DNA of 64,000 bases from an uncultured Blautia sp. (GTDB lineage Bacteria; Bacillota; Clostridia; Lachnospirales; Lachnospiraceae), in assembly GCA_900543715.1 (NCBI GenBank), contig UQSX01000001.1, positions 62,001 through 126,000 of the forward strand, written 5' to 3'. Within the stretch, counting starts at the first letter, position 1; the number at the start of each line of letters is the position of its first letter. Under the pieces are notes generated by a model. The model did no database searches. It saw only the letters and a list, made by a program, of their open reading frames with translations, and was not told the origin of the DNA. Of this stretch, positions 1-7,635 are shown in pieces. The translations under genes were made by a program, and so were the position numbers.

Positions 1-63
1 GATCAGAAGGAACGGTTCAAGAGAGCCAGATTTATGGAGGTGGACCCGGAAAAATGGCTTTAG
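1..63 (+). CDS. C-terminal end of UbiD-family decarboxylase (partial, cut by window edge)
   Basis: An open frame enters from the left edge and stops with TAG at 61-63. Only 20 residues are visible, ending in VDPEKWL, with an upstream KERFKRARF stretch of the kind seen at the C-terminus of clostridial UbiD-like (de)carboxylases. The next two genes encode a UbiX-type prenyltransferase and an LpdD-like protein, which in known operons accompany a UbiD-type decarboxylase of aromatic or hydroxyaryl acids. The identity is therefore mostly inferred from context. The frame overlaps the start of the next gene by 10 bases, which suggests translational coupling. Confidence 0.6.
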   Translation, partial: DQKERFKRARFMEVDPEKWL

Positions 64-698
64 ATCATAGTATAGAAAACAGCAGCCGGGAGGAGAGGCA
101 GAAAGCTCCCGGGAGACGGATACTTGTGGGAATTACCGGAGCTTCAGGCATTCCTGTGGCCATAGAAGTGCTGAAAGGCCTTCGGGAAGCACAGGCAGAG
201 ATCCACCTGATGATCAGCCAGGGCGGAGAGATGACTATCCGGCAGGAGGCCTCCTGCTCACTGGAAGAGCTGAAAGAGCTGGCGGATGTGGTCTATGACA
301 ACTGGGACATAGGGGCGGCTCCGGCCAGCGGCAGTTTTAGAAATATGGGAATGATCGTAGTTCCCTGCAGTATGAAAACCCTGGCAGGAATACACAGCGG
401 CTACAGCGACAGTCTTCTTCTTCGGGCGGCAGACGTTGCCCTGAAGGAAAGGCGGAAGCTGGTGCTGGCAGTGCGGGAATGCCCCTTTAGTACGATCCAT
501 CTGAGAAATATGTATGAGCTTTCTTCTATGGGAGCAGTTATACTTCCGCTGGTGCTCAGCTACTATAACAAGCCTGAGAACCTTCAGGAGGCTGACCAGC
601 ATCTGGCAGGAAAGATCCTGGATCAGTTTCACATAGAATATAAACCTTTTAAAAGGTGGAAAGGCATGGACGCAGATGGAGCGGTACAGAGAGATTGA
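54..698 (+). CDS. ubiX: UbiX-family flavin prenyltransferase
   Basis: Predicted UbiX/Pad1-type enzyme that joins a dimethylallyl group to FMN, making the prenylated FMN cofactor used by UbiD decarboxylases; cytosolic. The 214-residue protein has the FMN-binding GITGASG loop at residues 27-33. It also has the family motif VRECPFSTIHLRNM (the R-E-x-P-x-S-x-I-H-L-R-N-M pattern) in its second half. Family length is about 190-200 residues; here a 20-residue charged N-terminal extension precedes the core. A GGAGGTGG ribosome site lies at 36-43, 10 bases before the ATG and inside the upstream frame. The gene overlaps both neighbours, so a UbiD-UbiX-LpdD operon is likely. The aromatic-acid substrate cannot be told from this gene. 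Confidence 0.9.
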   Translation: MALDHSIENSSREERQKAPGRRILVGITGASGIPVAIEVLKGLREAQAEIHLMISQGGEMTIRQEASCSLEELKELADVVYDNWDIGAAPASGSFRNMGMIVVPCSMKTLAGIHSGYSDSLLLRAADVALKERRKLVLAVRECPFSTIHLRNMYELSSMGAVILPLVLSYYNKPENLQEADQHLAGKILDQFHIEYKPFKRWKGMDADGAVQRD

Positions 699-1032
699 AC
701 GAACCCTTCTGGGAAGAAAGATTACTGCCAGGATCTGTTTCCTGGATGAGGGGATCAACGTCATCCTTACAGGAGGAGATAAGTCTCACATCGGAGCAGT
801 CAGCGGCAGAGTGCCGGGGCAGGATCCTGCAGATCTGGAACTGCCGGGGCACAGGGAAGGAGTTCTGGCCAGAGAGTGGGCCGGAAAACTGTCAAAGGCC
901 TGGAGGACCCCGGTGTGGGTGGAATGCGGCATTCATTATGAAAACCTGGATAAAGAGGGGATCAGCAGGGTGCTGGAAACCTGTGGGGAAATGCTGGAGG
1001 AAATATTAGATAAAGGACAGAAAGAAGACTAA
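676..1032 (+). CDS. LpdD-like protein (prenyl-FMN chaperone / decarboxylase subunit D family)
   Basis: This 118-residue protein follows ubiX with a 23-base overlap. Its length, position and motifs (a GGDKSHIGAVS stretch and a C-terminal VWVECGIHYENL-type strand) fit the LpdD-like family. That family takes its name from subunit D of Lactobacillus gallate decarboxylase and is thought to help UbiD enzymes receive prenylated FMN. The start is the ATG at 676; a GTG at 656 opens a different frame and is not supported by protein similarity. Ribosome-site matches (AAGG) lie within the ubiX 3' end. Family assignment rests on recognition of the pattern and on operon context, so function is inferred. 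Confidence 0.72.
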   Translation: MERYREIERTLLGRKITARICFLDEGINVILTGGDKSHIGAVSGRVPGQDPADLELPGHREGVLAREWAGKLSKAWRTPVWVECGIHYENLDKEGISRVLETCGEMLEEILDKGQKED

Positions 1033-1053
1033 TATCAGCAGCAGGTGTAAAAG

Positions 1054-1482
1054 ATGAAGGAAAATGAAAAATTTCAGATGAATGTGGAGGTTGTATCAAA
1101 AGCCCTCCAGGAGCAGGCCGGGGTCAGAGGACCCCAGGAGGAAGCAAGAGGGCTTTATAGGAAATTTATCACAACAAAACAGGAGCCTGTGCGGCTGGCG
1201 GTGGCCCTCAGAGGCTTTTTTCTTCCCCAGGCAAAGGAAGAGGAGAAAGAAGCCTATGCTGCTTATTTAAAAGGCCGGATCCGTCCGGCGGTGGTGGCCC
1301 TGATCGAGGAAGACCAGGTAGAAAAGCTGGAGAGGCTGGAATCTCTTGGCTGGCTGGAAGGAAAAAACATTGATGGCTTTATCCGTATTGCCCGGCAGAG
1401 ACAGAAAAATGCCGCTCTGGTGTGGCTCCTCCATTTAAAAAAAGAAAAATATGGATTTAAAGACAGGGACTTTTCCCTCTGA
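1054..1482 (+). CDS. Hypothetical protein preceding DUF2201/MoxR pair
   Basis: A 142-residue, charged, helix-rich soluble protein with no signal peptide, no membrane segment and no motif I recognise. It starts at an ATG 21 bases after the LpdD-like gene, preceded by an AGGTG-type ribosome site, and ends 15 bases before the DUF2201 gene. The three genes 1054-4334 are tightly spaced and probably co-transcribed, so it may be a partner or substrate adaptor of the MoxR/DUF2201 pair. That role is inference from position only. The C-terminal third (residues about 85-140) reads like a short helical repeat with conserved-looking leucines. Confidence 0.7.
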   Translation: MKENEKFQMNVEVVSKALQEQAGVRGPQEEARGLYRKFITTKQEPVRLAVALRGFFLPQAKEEEKEAYAAYLKGRIRPAVVALIEEDQVEKLERLESLGWLEGKNIDGFIRIARQRQKNAALVWLLHLKKEKYGFKDRDFSL

Positions 1483-1497
1483 AGGCAGGTGAATAAA

Positions 1498-2811
1498 ATG
1501 GAGAACAAAAAAGGCAGGGAAGATTTGGGTCTCCGGATCCTCCAAAACTGTCAAAATGAGCTGTACTCCTATTTTCCCTATCTGGACGGAGCCTTTGCCG
1601 GACTGCCCTACCGGCCTGAGGACAAGGCAGGGACCATAGGGACTGATGGAGAATTTCTGCGTTTTTCTCCGGATTTTCTTATCAGGACATATGCAGAAAA
1701 TCCCCGGTCTGTTCTGCGGGGCTATCTTCATATCCTTCTCCATTGTCTGTATCTCCATCCCTTTTACGGAGAAGCTTTTCCCGCCGGGGAAAAGAAAGAA
1801 AAAGAATTGTGGGATCTTGCCTGCGACATGTGGGTAGAGGAGATCATAGAGAGAGAACAGATACCAGGTCTTGGCATAAAAAAGGATCCGGTAAGGGAAC
1901 AGTGCTTCTGGATCATGAGAGACCAGCCTCTTTCTGCGGAGAAAATTTATTATATGCTGACAAGAGGGAGATTTCCCTATCCCCTCGGGGAACTGGAGAA
2001 AGCTTTTTCCTTTGATGATCATAGGTTCTGGGAGAAGGAAAAAAAGGGAAAAAGGGGAACAGGAACCCGGAAAAAGTGGGAAGAGCTTCGTTCGCTTACG
2101 GGACAGAAAAAGCAGCAGAGGAAAAAACGGGCGGGAACCCACCGGGGATCTGACGAGGAAGAACTGGAAGCCCGGCCTCAGGGGAAATTTGATTACCGAA
2201 AGTTCCTGAAACGTTTTGCAGTTCCAAGGGAAGAGGTGGAGTTGGACACAGAAAGTTTTGACTATATCTTTTATAACCTGGGTATGGAGCGGTATGGAAA
2301 TACCCCTCTTATTGAGCCTTTGGAGTATAAAGAGGTTAACCGGCTGGAGGAGCTGGTGATCGCTATCGACACCTCCAGTTCCTGCTCTTCGGAGACTGTC
2401 TGCGGATTTCTGGGAGAGACTTACAGGATCCTGGAGGAAAAGGAGAATTTTTTCCGGAAAATGAAAGTCTATCTCATCCAGTGCGACTGCTGTGTTCAGG
2501 ACGTAAAAGTGATCCGTTCTGAGGAGGAATGGAAGGCTTACAGCAAAGATATTAAAATCCGGGGCAGAGGAGGAACTGATTTCCGTCCGGTATTCCAGTA
2601 TATCAGTGAGCAGCAGGAGAAAAAAGAGATACGGAACCTGAAGGCTCTTATTTACTTTACAGACGGCGATGGGATTTACCCCCAGAGCAAGCCGGATTAT
2701 GAGACAGCCTTTGTATTTCTGGCAAAGACAGCCAGAATGGACATGGTGCCGGACTGGGCTTATAAGCTGATCGTTCCGGCAAAGACAGGGAAACAAGAGG
2801 AAGCGTTATGA
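1498..2811 (+). CDS. DUF2201 protein: putative metallopeptidase-like domain plus VWA-like domain
   Basis: Predicted cytosolic partner of a MoxR-type AAA+ ATPase. The N-terminal part carries a histidine-rich pattern, HILLHCLYLH (H78, H82, H87), followed by an acidic DLACDMWVEEII stretch (residues 106-117), typical of the DUF2201 putative metallopeptidase domain. The middle (about 175-225) is Lys/Arg-rich and probably disordered. The C-terminal VWA-like domain starts with VIAIDTSSS, whose D291-x-S-x-S is the usual metal-ion adhesion motif. I chose ATG 1498 because AGGTGA lies 5 bases upstream; a GTG at 1489 sits on that ribosome site. The gene overlaps the AAA+ gene by 4 bases (ATGA). Whether it cleaves anything is unknown. 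Confidence 0.85.
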   Translation: MENKKGREDLGLRILQNCQNELYSYFPYLDGAFAGLPYRPEDKAGTIGTDGEFLRFSPDFLIRTYAENPRSVLRGYLHILLHCLYLHPFYGEAFPAGEKKEKELWDLACDMWVEEIIEREQIPGLGIKKDPVREQCFWIMRDQPLSAEKIYYMLTRGRFPYPLGELEKAFSFDDHRFWEKEKKGKRGTGTRKKWEELRSLTGQKKQQRKKRAGTHRGSDEEELEARPQGKFDYRKFLKRFAVPREEVELDTESFDYIFYNLGMERYGNTPLIEPLEYKEVNRLEELVIAIDTSSSCSSETVCGFLGETYRILEEKENFFRKMKVYLIQCDCCVQDVKVIRSEEEWKAYSKDIKIRGRGGTDFRPVFQYISEQQEKKEIRNLKALIYFTDGDGIYPQSKPDYETAFVFLAKTARMDMVPDWAYKLIVPAKTGKQEEAL

Positions 2812-4334
2812 ATATAAAAGAGGCAAAAACGGAGATTATCAACACCATTCGAGCATATAACAAAAAGGACAGCCAGGGGTGCTATACGTTCCCTCTGGTA
2901 AGGCAGAGGCCCATTTTGCTTATGGGACCTCCGGGAATCGGAAAGACCGCTATTATGGAACAGGCGGCCCGGGAATGCGGCGTGGGGCTGGTAGCCTATA
3001 CCATTACTCATCATACCCGTCAAAGCGCCATCGGACTTCCCCATATTGAAACAAAAGTATATCAGGGAAAAGAAGTCAGTGTTACCGAATATACCCTCAG
3101 CGAGATCATCGCCTCGGTATACGAATGCATGGAAGAAACCGGGCATAAAGAAGGGATCCTCTTTATCGATGAGATCAACTGTGTGTCGGAGACTCTGGCC
3201 CCTACCATGCTGCAGTTTCTGCAGAACAAGACTTTTGGAAGCCATAAGGTGCCGAAAGGCTGGATCATCGTAGCGGCTGGAAATCCTCCTCAGTATAATA
3301 AATCTGTCCGGGAATTTGACATCGTGACTTTAGACAGAGTTCGGAAGATCGAGGTGGAGGCAGACTGTGACGTATGGCTGGAATATGCCTGCCGACAGGA
3401 GGTCCATGAGGCGGTTTTGTCCTATCTCAGGATCAAGAAGGAAAACTTTTATGCAGTGGAGAATACGGTGGATGGGAAGTTTTTTGTCACTGCCAGAGGA
3501 TGGGAGGATCTGTCAGAAATCCTGAAAAGCTATGAGGAATTCCAGATTCCGGTTACGGAGGCTTTAGTGAGCCAGTATCTCCAGAAGGAAGAGACCGCCA
3601 GAGATTTTACCGCATACTATCAGCTGTATCGAAAATACGGTACGGATTATGGAATCGCAGAGATACTGGAAGGAGGCCTTTTAGGAGAGGAATACAGAGA
3701 AAAAATTTCCATGGCGGGAAAGGGAGGCTTTGAGGAACGGTTTACAGTGGTAAATCTGGTACTGGGAGCTCTGCACACCGCTTTTGCCGGCTTCTCTCAA
3801 AAAGAAGAAAGGATTACCGCCCTTCATGAGGCTCTCCAATATCTGAAAAACTATATGCAGGAGCATAAGGAGCTTCAGGATATGGAAACTTTTATCCGGA
3901 ACCGGAAAAACAGCCTGGAGGTAAAGACCGAAGCCGGGCTGAATACAGAAAAAGAAATCCGAAAAGAAAACTGGGTGATCGGAATGCTGGAGGAATACTA
4001 TCTGAACCTGAAAAAAGAACATATTCAGAAGTCAGAGGAAGGATTTGAAAGGATCAGAGAGTATTTTGGCCGGGAAATCCAGGAGAGGAAGAAGGAGACA
4101 GAAAGGATCCTGGAAGAGATAGAAAAGGCTTTTCAATTTATAGAAGCTGCCTTTGGGGACGGCCAGGAGATGGTGCTTTTTGTATCCGGACTGACCCAGG
4201 ATGACAGGGCCATGGACTTTCTCAGTATACATGAGAGCCCTCTGTACCTGAAATGGAGCGGAAAGCTTCTCTACAGGCAGGAGCAAGAAAAGCTTCTGGA
4301 AGAGTGCAGGAAGGCAGAAAGCGTTCTTGAATAA
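2808..4334 (+). CDS. MoxR-like AAA+ ATPase
   Basis: A 508-residue ATPase with Walker A GPPGIGKT (residues 40-47), Walker B ILFIDE (117-122) and a sensor-1-like VAAGNPP segment. This arrangement is that of MoxR/RavA-like AAA+ proteins, which remodel or activate partner complexes, usually together with VWA proteins. The C-terminal half (about 300-508) is a long charged helical region probably forming coiled coils, which is longer than in a minimal MoxR protein. Its start overlaps the DUF2201 stop by four bases, indicating coupled translation and a shared complex. Substrate is unknown. A weak GGAGG/CCTCC hairpin follows the stop but lacks a T-tract. Confidence 0.85.
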   Translation: MNIKEAKTEIINTIRAYNKKDSQGCYTFPLVRQRPILLMGPPGIGKTAIMEQAARECGVGLVAYTITHHTRQSAIGLPHIETKVYQGKEVSVTEYTLSEIIASVYECMEETGHKEGILFIDEINCVSETLAPTMLQFLQNKTFGSHKVPKGWIIVAAGNPPQYNKSVREFDIVTLDRVRKIEVEADCDVWLEYACRQEVHEAVLSYLRIKKENFYAVENTVDGKFFVTARGWEDLSEILKSYEEFQIPVTEALVSQYLQKEETARDFTAYYQLYRKYGTDYGIAEILEGGLLGEEYREKISMAGKGGFEERFTVVNLVLGALHTAFAGFSQKEERITALHEALQYLKNYMQEHKELQDMETFIRNRKNSLEVKTEAGLNTEKEIRKENWVIGMLEEYYLNLKKEHIQKSEEGFERIREYFGREIQERKKETERILEEIEKAFQFIEAAFGDGQEMVLFVSGLTQDDRAMDFLSIHESPLYLKWSGKLLYRQEQEKLLEECRKAESVLE

Positions 4335-4426
4335 GAGGGAGGAATATTACCTCCAGGATCTTACATAAAATCAAAGGAATAAAGAACAGACAGAAAAAAC
4401 AAGTAGAATAACAAGCATACAAGCAC

Positions 4427-4501
4427 TATAATGTAGATTAAAGAGTTACCCCTGTACACTGAGGGGAATAAGGCGAAAATATGTCCATTAGAATATGGAC
4501 A
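4427..4501 (+). promoter_or_regulatory. Probable promoter and operator-like inverted repeats of the FGGY kinase gene
   Basis: A perfect -10 box TATAAT is at 4427-4432 with no good -35 box at the expected distance, which suggests an activator-dependent promoter. Downstream are two inverted repeats. CCCCT/AGGGG around 4449-4466 could form a small hairpin. TGTCCAT (4482-4488) and ATGGACA (4495-4501) form a 7-bp perfect dyad with a 6-base spacer, suited to a regulator operator. A strong AGGAGGG ribosome site follows at 4518-4524. Confidence 0.45.
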
Positions 4502-4531
4502 AAGTAAACCAGAAAACAGGAGGGTATTTAC

Positions 4532-6133
4532 ATGAGCGCAGAAGAAAACAAAAAAGTGATTCAGGAAGGCAGAGCCGTACTTGGTATTGAACTGGGATCT
4601 ACCAGGATCAAGGCGGTGCTGGTCAATGAGAAGAACCAGCCTATCGCTTCAGGAAGCCATGAATGGGAAAACCAGTATGTAAATAATATCTGGACTTACA
4701 GTGAGGAAGCTATCTGGACAGGCATCCAGGACAGCTACCAGGATATGGCCAGAGACGTGAAGGAAAAATACGGAGTGGAGATTACAAGGCTTGGCGCCAT
4801 CGGCTTCAGCGCCATGATGCATGGATATATGCCTTTTGATAAAGATGGAAACCTTCTGGTGCCTTTCCGCACCTGGAGAAATACTATGACAGAGAAAGCC
4901 AGCGAGGAGCTGACAGAGCTGTTTGCTTATCACATTCCTCAGAGATGGAGTATTGCCCATCTGTATCAGGCGATGCTGAACAAAGAAGAGCATGTAAAGG
5001 ACATTACCTTCATGACTACTCTGGAGGGGTATGTACACTGGAAGCTTACCGGAGAAAAGGTTCTGGGAGTAGGAGAAGCCTCCGGTATGTTCCCTGTAGA
5101 CATGAACATTAAGAATTATGACCAGAAGAGAATGGAGCAGTTTGAGAATCTGGCCGCTCCTTACGGATATTCCTGGAAACTTCATGAGATCCTTCCGAAA
5201 GTCCTTCTGGCAGGAGAAGAGGCAGGCCGTCTTACCGAAGAGGGAGCAAAGCTTCTGGATACTACCGGAAAACTGGAGGCAGGAGTTCCTTTCTGCCCGC
5301 CTGAAGGAGATGCAGGAACAGGAATGGTAGCCACCAACAGCGTTGCTCAGAGAACAGGAAATGTGTCTGCGGGAACTTCTGTATTCTCCATGGTAGTTCT
5401 GGAAAAAGAACTGTCCAAGGTTTATCCGGAAATTGACTTGGTGACAACACCTACCGGAAATCTGGTGGCTATGGTGCACTGCAACAACTGTACTTCAGAC
5501 TTAAATGCCTGGGTAGGGATATTCAGGGAATTTTCAGAAGCCATGGGCATTCAGGTGGATATGAATCAGCTTTTCGGAACGCTCTACAGAAAGGCTATGG
5601 AGGGAGACGCAGACTGCGGCGGACTTCTGGCTTATAACTATTTCTCCGGAGAGCATATCACCGGATTTGAAGAGGGACGTCCGCTCTTTGTCCGCACACC
5701 AGAGAGCAGATTTAACCTGGCAAATTTCATGAGAGTAAACCTGTTTACTTCTCTGGGAGCTTTAAAGACTGGTATGGATATTCTTCTGAAGGAAGAAGGC
5801 GTAAAACTGGACAAGATCCTGGGACACGGAGGTCTGTTTAAGACAAAAGGCGTTGGACAGAACATTCTGGCAGCAGCCATTGACACACCAGTAACAGTCA
5901 TGGAAACAGCCGGAGAAGGCGGAGCCTGGGGTATCGCTGTGCTGGCCTCCTATCTCATCAACAAAGAAGAAGGAGAGACTCTGGAAGAGTATCTGGATAA
6001 TAAAGTATTTGCCGGTCAGGAAGGCGTTGAAGTACAGCCTGATGAGAAAGACGTCAAAGGATTTGACGAATTTATGGTAAGATACAAAGAAGGACTGGCT
6101 ATCGAGCGCGCAGCAGTAGACCATCTGAAATAA
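4532..6133 (+). CDS. FGGY-family carbohydrate kinase
   Basis: Cytosolic sugar kinase of the FGGY family, expected to phosphorylate a ketopentose or similar sugar with ATP. The 533-residue protein shows the N-terminal phosphate-binding segment [12 protein letters not shown] (18-29), a catalytic-base region EGDAGTG (258-264, D260), and the C-terminal GHGGLF and GEGGAWGIA segments that hold the adenosine. Length matches xylulokinase/ribulokinase relatives. It stands alone, with no isomerase or epimerase beside it, so the substrate (xylulose, ribulose or another) cannot be fixed. The esterase downstream could supply deacetylated sugars, but that link is inference. It has its own promoter region and an AGGAGGG ribosome site. 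Confidence 0.88.
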   Translation: MSAEENKKVIQEGRAVLGIELGSTRIKAVLVNEKNQPIASGSHEWENQYVNNIWTYSEEAIWTGIQDSYQDMARDVKEKYGVEITRLGAIGFSAMMHGYMPFDKDGNLLVPFRTWRNTMTEKASEELTELFAYHIPQRWSIAHLYQAMLNKEEHVKDITFMTTLEGYVHWKLTGEKVLGVGEASGMFPVDMNIKNYDQKRMEQFENLAAPYGYSWKLHEILPKVLLAGEEAGRLTEEGAKLLDTTGKLEAGVPFCPPEGDAGTGMVATNSVAQRTGNVSAGTSVFSMVVLEKELSKVYPEIDLVTTPTGNLVAMVHCNNCTSDLNAWVGIFREFSEAMGIQVDMNQLFGTLYRKAMEGDADCGGLLAYNYFSGEHITGFEEGRPLFVRTPESRFNLANFMRVNLFTSLGALKTGMDILLKEEGVKLDKILGHGGLFKTKGVGQNILAAAIDTPVTVMETAGEGGAWGIAVLASYLINKEEGETLEEYLDNKVFAGQEGVEVQPDEKDVKGFDEFMVRYKEGLAIERAAVDHLK

Positions 6134-6150
6134 AAAGTAAATTTAAGGCC

Positions 6151-6215
6151 CAGGGGGCTGTCGCATTAAACCAGAATCGAGAGTATTGATATAGGCTTAA
6201 TGCAGCAGTCCCCTG
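6151..6215. repeat. Small terminal-inverted-repeat element (MITE-like)
   Basis: The left arm CAGGGGGCTGTCGCATTAA (from 6151) and right arm TTAATGCAGCAGTCCCCTG (6197-6215) are imperfect reverse complements that fill almost the whole 103-bp gap between the kinase and the esterase. Ends of the type GGGGCTGTCGCATTA resemble terminal repeats I associate with IS1182-like insertion sequences of Clostridia, so a 65-bp non-autonomous remnant is likely. No clear target duplication is visible. It could also act as a hairpin in the transcript, but no T-tract follows. Confidence 0.5.
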
Positions 6216-6236
6216 AGTTAATATGGGAGGAAGATC

Positions 6237-7307
6237 ATGAATATAGAAAAGATCATACTTAATGCGGAAAGAAATGTGACCCTTACCGCCTATATTCAGG
6301 AGACGGAGGGAAGATTTGATTATATTGAGAAACGTCCTGGAATGCTGATCATTCCAGGAGGGGGCTATCAGTATTGTTCTGAGCGGGAGGCAGATCCCCC
6401 TGCAATGGCTTTTCTGAAAGCCGGATTTCAAGTATTTATCCTCCAGTACTCCATAGGCAGGGACGCCGGATGGCCGAATCCTCTGAATGACTATGAGGCG
6501 GCTATGGAGCTTATCCAGTCTAAGGCGGAGGAATGGAAGGTATATAAAGATAAGATTGCTGTACTGGGATTCTCTGCCGGAGGACATCTGGCTGCCTGTG
6601 CGGCGACTATGGCCAAGCACAGGCCAGCGGCGGCGGTGCTTGGTTATGCAGTGACTCTGGGAGATATGGTGAAGCATTGTGAGGAGACGGCGCCTGATGC
6701 AGTTTTGGCTGTAGACAGACATACCTGTCCCTGCTTTGTTTTTGCCACCAGGGACGACAGCGTAGTGCCTGTAGAAAATTCCCTGAACTTTGTAAGTGCC
6801 CTGGCAAAGAACGGAGTTTCCTTTGAAACCCATATCTACGCCTATGGGCCCCACGGATTCTCTACAGGGGATACTTCTGTACAATATAAAGATTCTCATT
6901 TGTGCAGCCGGGCGCCCAGGTGGACAGAGGACAGCATCGCATGGCTGAGAGATGTGATCGGGGATTTCGGAGATAAAGCTATGACAGCTCCTGCCTGCCC
7001 AAAACATGTGACAGGGGACTATGATGATTTCCTCTCTCTGGAATGTACCCTGGGGTATCTGCGGAATTATGAAAAAGCATCGCCTGTGATGAAGCCTTTC
7101 CTGAAATGGCTGGAAGAAAACCGGCAGCAAGTGGCAGACCACATAGGACCTGCCGCAGGAGAGATCACCAGAAGAGAAGGCATAGAGGGATTCTGGCTGA
7201 TGACAGATAAACGCACCCTCCGGGAAATCCTGGGAAATACAGACCTGTCTTTGGAAGATCAGGAAAGTTTGAGAAAAGGGCTGGAAAAAATTGAAAATTG
7301 CCCCTAA
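6237..7307 (+). CDS. Alpha/beta-hydrolase, acetyl-xylan-esterase-like, with C-terminal extension
   Basis: Predicted cytosolic carbohydrate esterase. The fold signature is clear: an oxyanion segment PGGGYQYCSE (40-49), nucleophile elbow GFSAGG with Ser113, an acid in TRDDSVVP (Asp173/174) and the catalytic His206 in YGPHGFS. These match small esterases that remove acetyl groups from plant-sugar oligomers. The core is about 250 residues; a further 100 residues at the C-terminus (about 255-356) are not part of the usual domain and I do not recognise them. The start follows a GGGAGGAAGATC ribosome site. It sits downstream of a sugar kinase, and the substrate is inferred from family only. Confidence 0.82.
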   Translation: MNIEKIILNAERNVTLTAYIQETEGRFDYIEKRPGMLIIPGGGYQYCSEREADPPAMAFLKAGFQVFILQYSIGRDAGWPNPLNDYEAAMELIQSKAEEWKVYKDKIAVLGFSAGGHLAACAATMAKHRPAAAVLGYAVTLGDMVKHCEETAPDAVLAVDRHTCPCFVFATRDDSVVPVENSLNFVSALAKNGVSFETHIYAYGPHGFSTGDTSVQYKDSHLCSRAPRWTEDSIAWLRDVIGDFGDKAMTAPACPKHVTGDYDDFLSLECTLGYLRNYEKASPVMKPFLKWLEENRQQVADHIGPAAGEITRREGIEGFWLMTDKRTLREILGNTDLSLEDQESLRKGLEKIENCP

Positions 7308-7370
7308 GGAAATATTGAGATTGTCCCGGCGCATCTGGGAAGGCGAGTTTTTTGGTAGTAAGCTATAAGG

Positions 7371-7582
7371 TACGGTGGCAGATTCAGAAAGCGGATTTAT
7401 AACCGTAGGGCCTCGGCTGAAAGTACGGTTGCAGATTTGAAAAGTCGTTTTATAACCGTAAGAAACCGGCTAAAGATACGGTTGTAGACCCAGAAAATCG
7501 ATTTATAACCGTAGGATCTTGGCTGAAAGTACGGTTGTAGATCCAAAAAGTCCCTTTATAACCGTAAGGAGCTACTTAAACT
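7371..7582. repeat. Four tandem 53-bp repeats, each containing a TACGGTT/AACCGTA dyad
   Basis: Units start at 7371, 7424, 7477 and 7530, all exactly 53 bp apart. Each begins TACGGTTG (first copy TACGGTGG), continues with a degenerate purine-rich middle, then TTTATAACCGTA, then a 16-bp linker related to GGATCTTGGCTGAAAG. TACGGTT and AACCGTA are reverse complements about 23 bases apart, so every unit could be a hairpin or a two-half-site binding place. The copies differ at scattered positions over the whole unit, unlike CRISPR repeats and spacers. The array fills most of the 328-bp gap between convergent genes and contains no supported reading frame. Confidence 0.9.
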
Positions 7583-7635
7583 GCACGGATTAAAAATTAT
7601 CAGGTTTATTATGGACTGTAAATTATAGACTGCCC

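Noticed and set aside
1435..2796. Long open frame on the minus strand opposite the DUF2201 gene
   Set aside because: No ribosome site or family similarity; the plus-strand frame has clear VWA and His-rich motifs, so this is a codon-usage shadow.
6099..7334. 411-codon minus-strand frame opposite the esterase
   Set aside because: It spans the inverted-repeat element and the esterase gene, shows no domain, and the esterase has a complete catalytic triad.
7371..7582. CRISPR-like array
   Set aside because: The period is constant, but the variable bases are spread over the whole unit; there is no identical repeat alternating with unique spacers, and no cas gene is nearby.
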